Position numbers and translations under genes: made by a program | Assembly: GCA_933822405.4 (NCBI GenBank) | Contig: CAKOGP040001113.1 | Location: forward strand, 224,811 to 288,810 | DNA from: Cylindrotheca closterium | Lineage: Eukaryota; Bacillariophyta; Bacillariophyceae; Bacillariales; Bacillariaceae | Direction: 5' to 3' | Length of the DNA: 64,000 nt | The notes under the pieces: model-generated | What the model was told of the DNA's origin: nothing | The model's database searches: none | What the model saw: the letters and a program-made list of their open reading frames with translations, nothing else | Shown here: piece after piece, positions 63,886 to 64,000 of the stretch | How the letters are laid out: every line of letters starts with the position of its first letter | Position numbering within the stretch: the stretch's first letter is position 1

Positions 63886-64000
63886 ATTATTCAATGACAA
63901 TGGAGGCAAGATACAAAGAAGGCTCTTTATCAAACAGCAAGCGACGGAAGATTAGCAACACAAGTACTCAATCATTCGACCAACGGGTTCCCTTTCAAAT

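Overview
The window looks like nuclear DNA from a diatom, most likely a pennate one. Introns are few and short (76-138 bp, one of 236 bp). Secreted proteins carry long Pro-Thr/Ser linkers. Two enzymes have N-termini of the signal peptide plus AF(A)P type used for import into red-lineage complex plastids. The gene content (GH99/bulb-lectin proteins, M6-like proteases, LRR and ankyrin proteins) also fits. No species can be named from sequence alone.

Layout. (1) 1-11.2 kb: three paralogous secreted M6-like metalloproteases (the first cut by the left edge), a small TPR-like gene, and a trypsin-fold protein that has lost catalytic His and Ser. One M6 protein and the trypsin-like protein share a cysteine-rich module. 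The third M6 paralogue has lost the HEXXH glutamate and gained a membrane anchor. (2) 11.8-24.1 kb: an intact four-helix membrane/EF-hand gene and a PH-like-domain gene, then a repeat-rich stretch. That stretch holds a foldback element, two near-identical copies of an ~0.9 kb element with a 7-bp minisatellite, a duplicated 71-codon ORF, a run of palindromes, a DDE transposase relic, a decayed copy of the EF-hand gene and two damaged copies of a coiled-coil gene. (3) 24.5-27.3 kb: ribosomal protein uL22 (RPL17), a truncated 5S rRNA-like sequence and a plastid-targeted FNR-like flavoprotein. (4) 27.7-45.1 kb: six GH99-like glycosidase genes, each with one to three bulb-type (mannose-binding) lectin domains, in orientations + + - + - +. 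(5) 45.4-55.1 kb: a mitochondrial phosphate-carrier-like gene, an ankyrin protein, an LRR protein, and a ~1.1 kb duplicated block with an SDR/NmrA gene that flanks a broken helicase relic. (6) 56-64 kb: a bZIP factor, a 717-bp tandem repeat (4.2 copies), a plastid-type aspartate kinase with an apparent GC-AG intron, and a small coiled-coil membrane protein.

The most striking feature is the 17 kb block of lectin-GH99 genes, about 17 kb from a block of secreted (pseudo)proteases. GH99 enzymes cut alpha-mannosides and bulb lectins bind mannose. The reasonable inference is a tandemly expanded, mannan- or N-glycan-directed extracellular enzyme set whose binding-domain number and type is being reshuffled. 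The adjoining secreted proteins show repeated loss of catalytic residues, which suggests binding, inhibitory or decoy roles. All functional statements are from reading the sequence; no searches were run.
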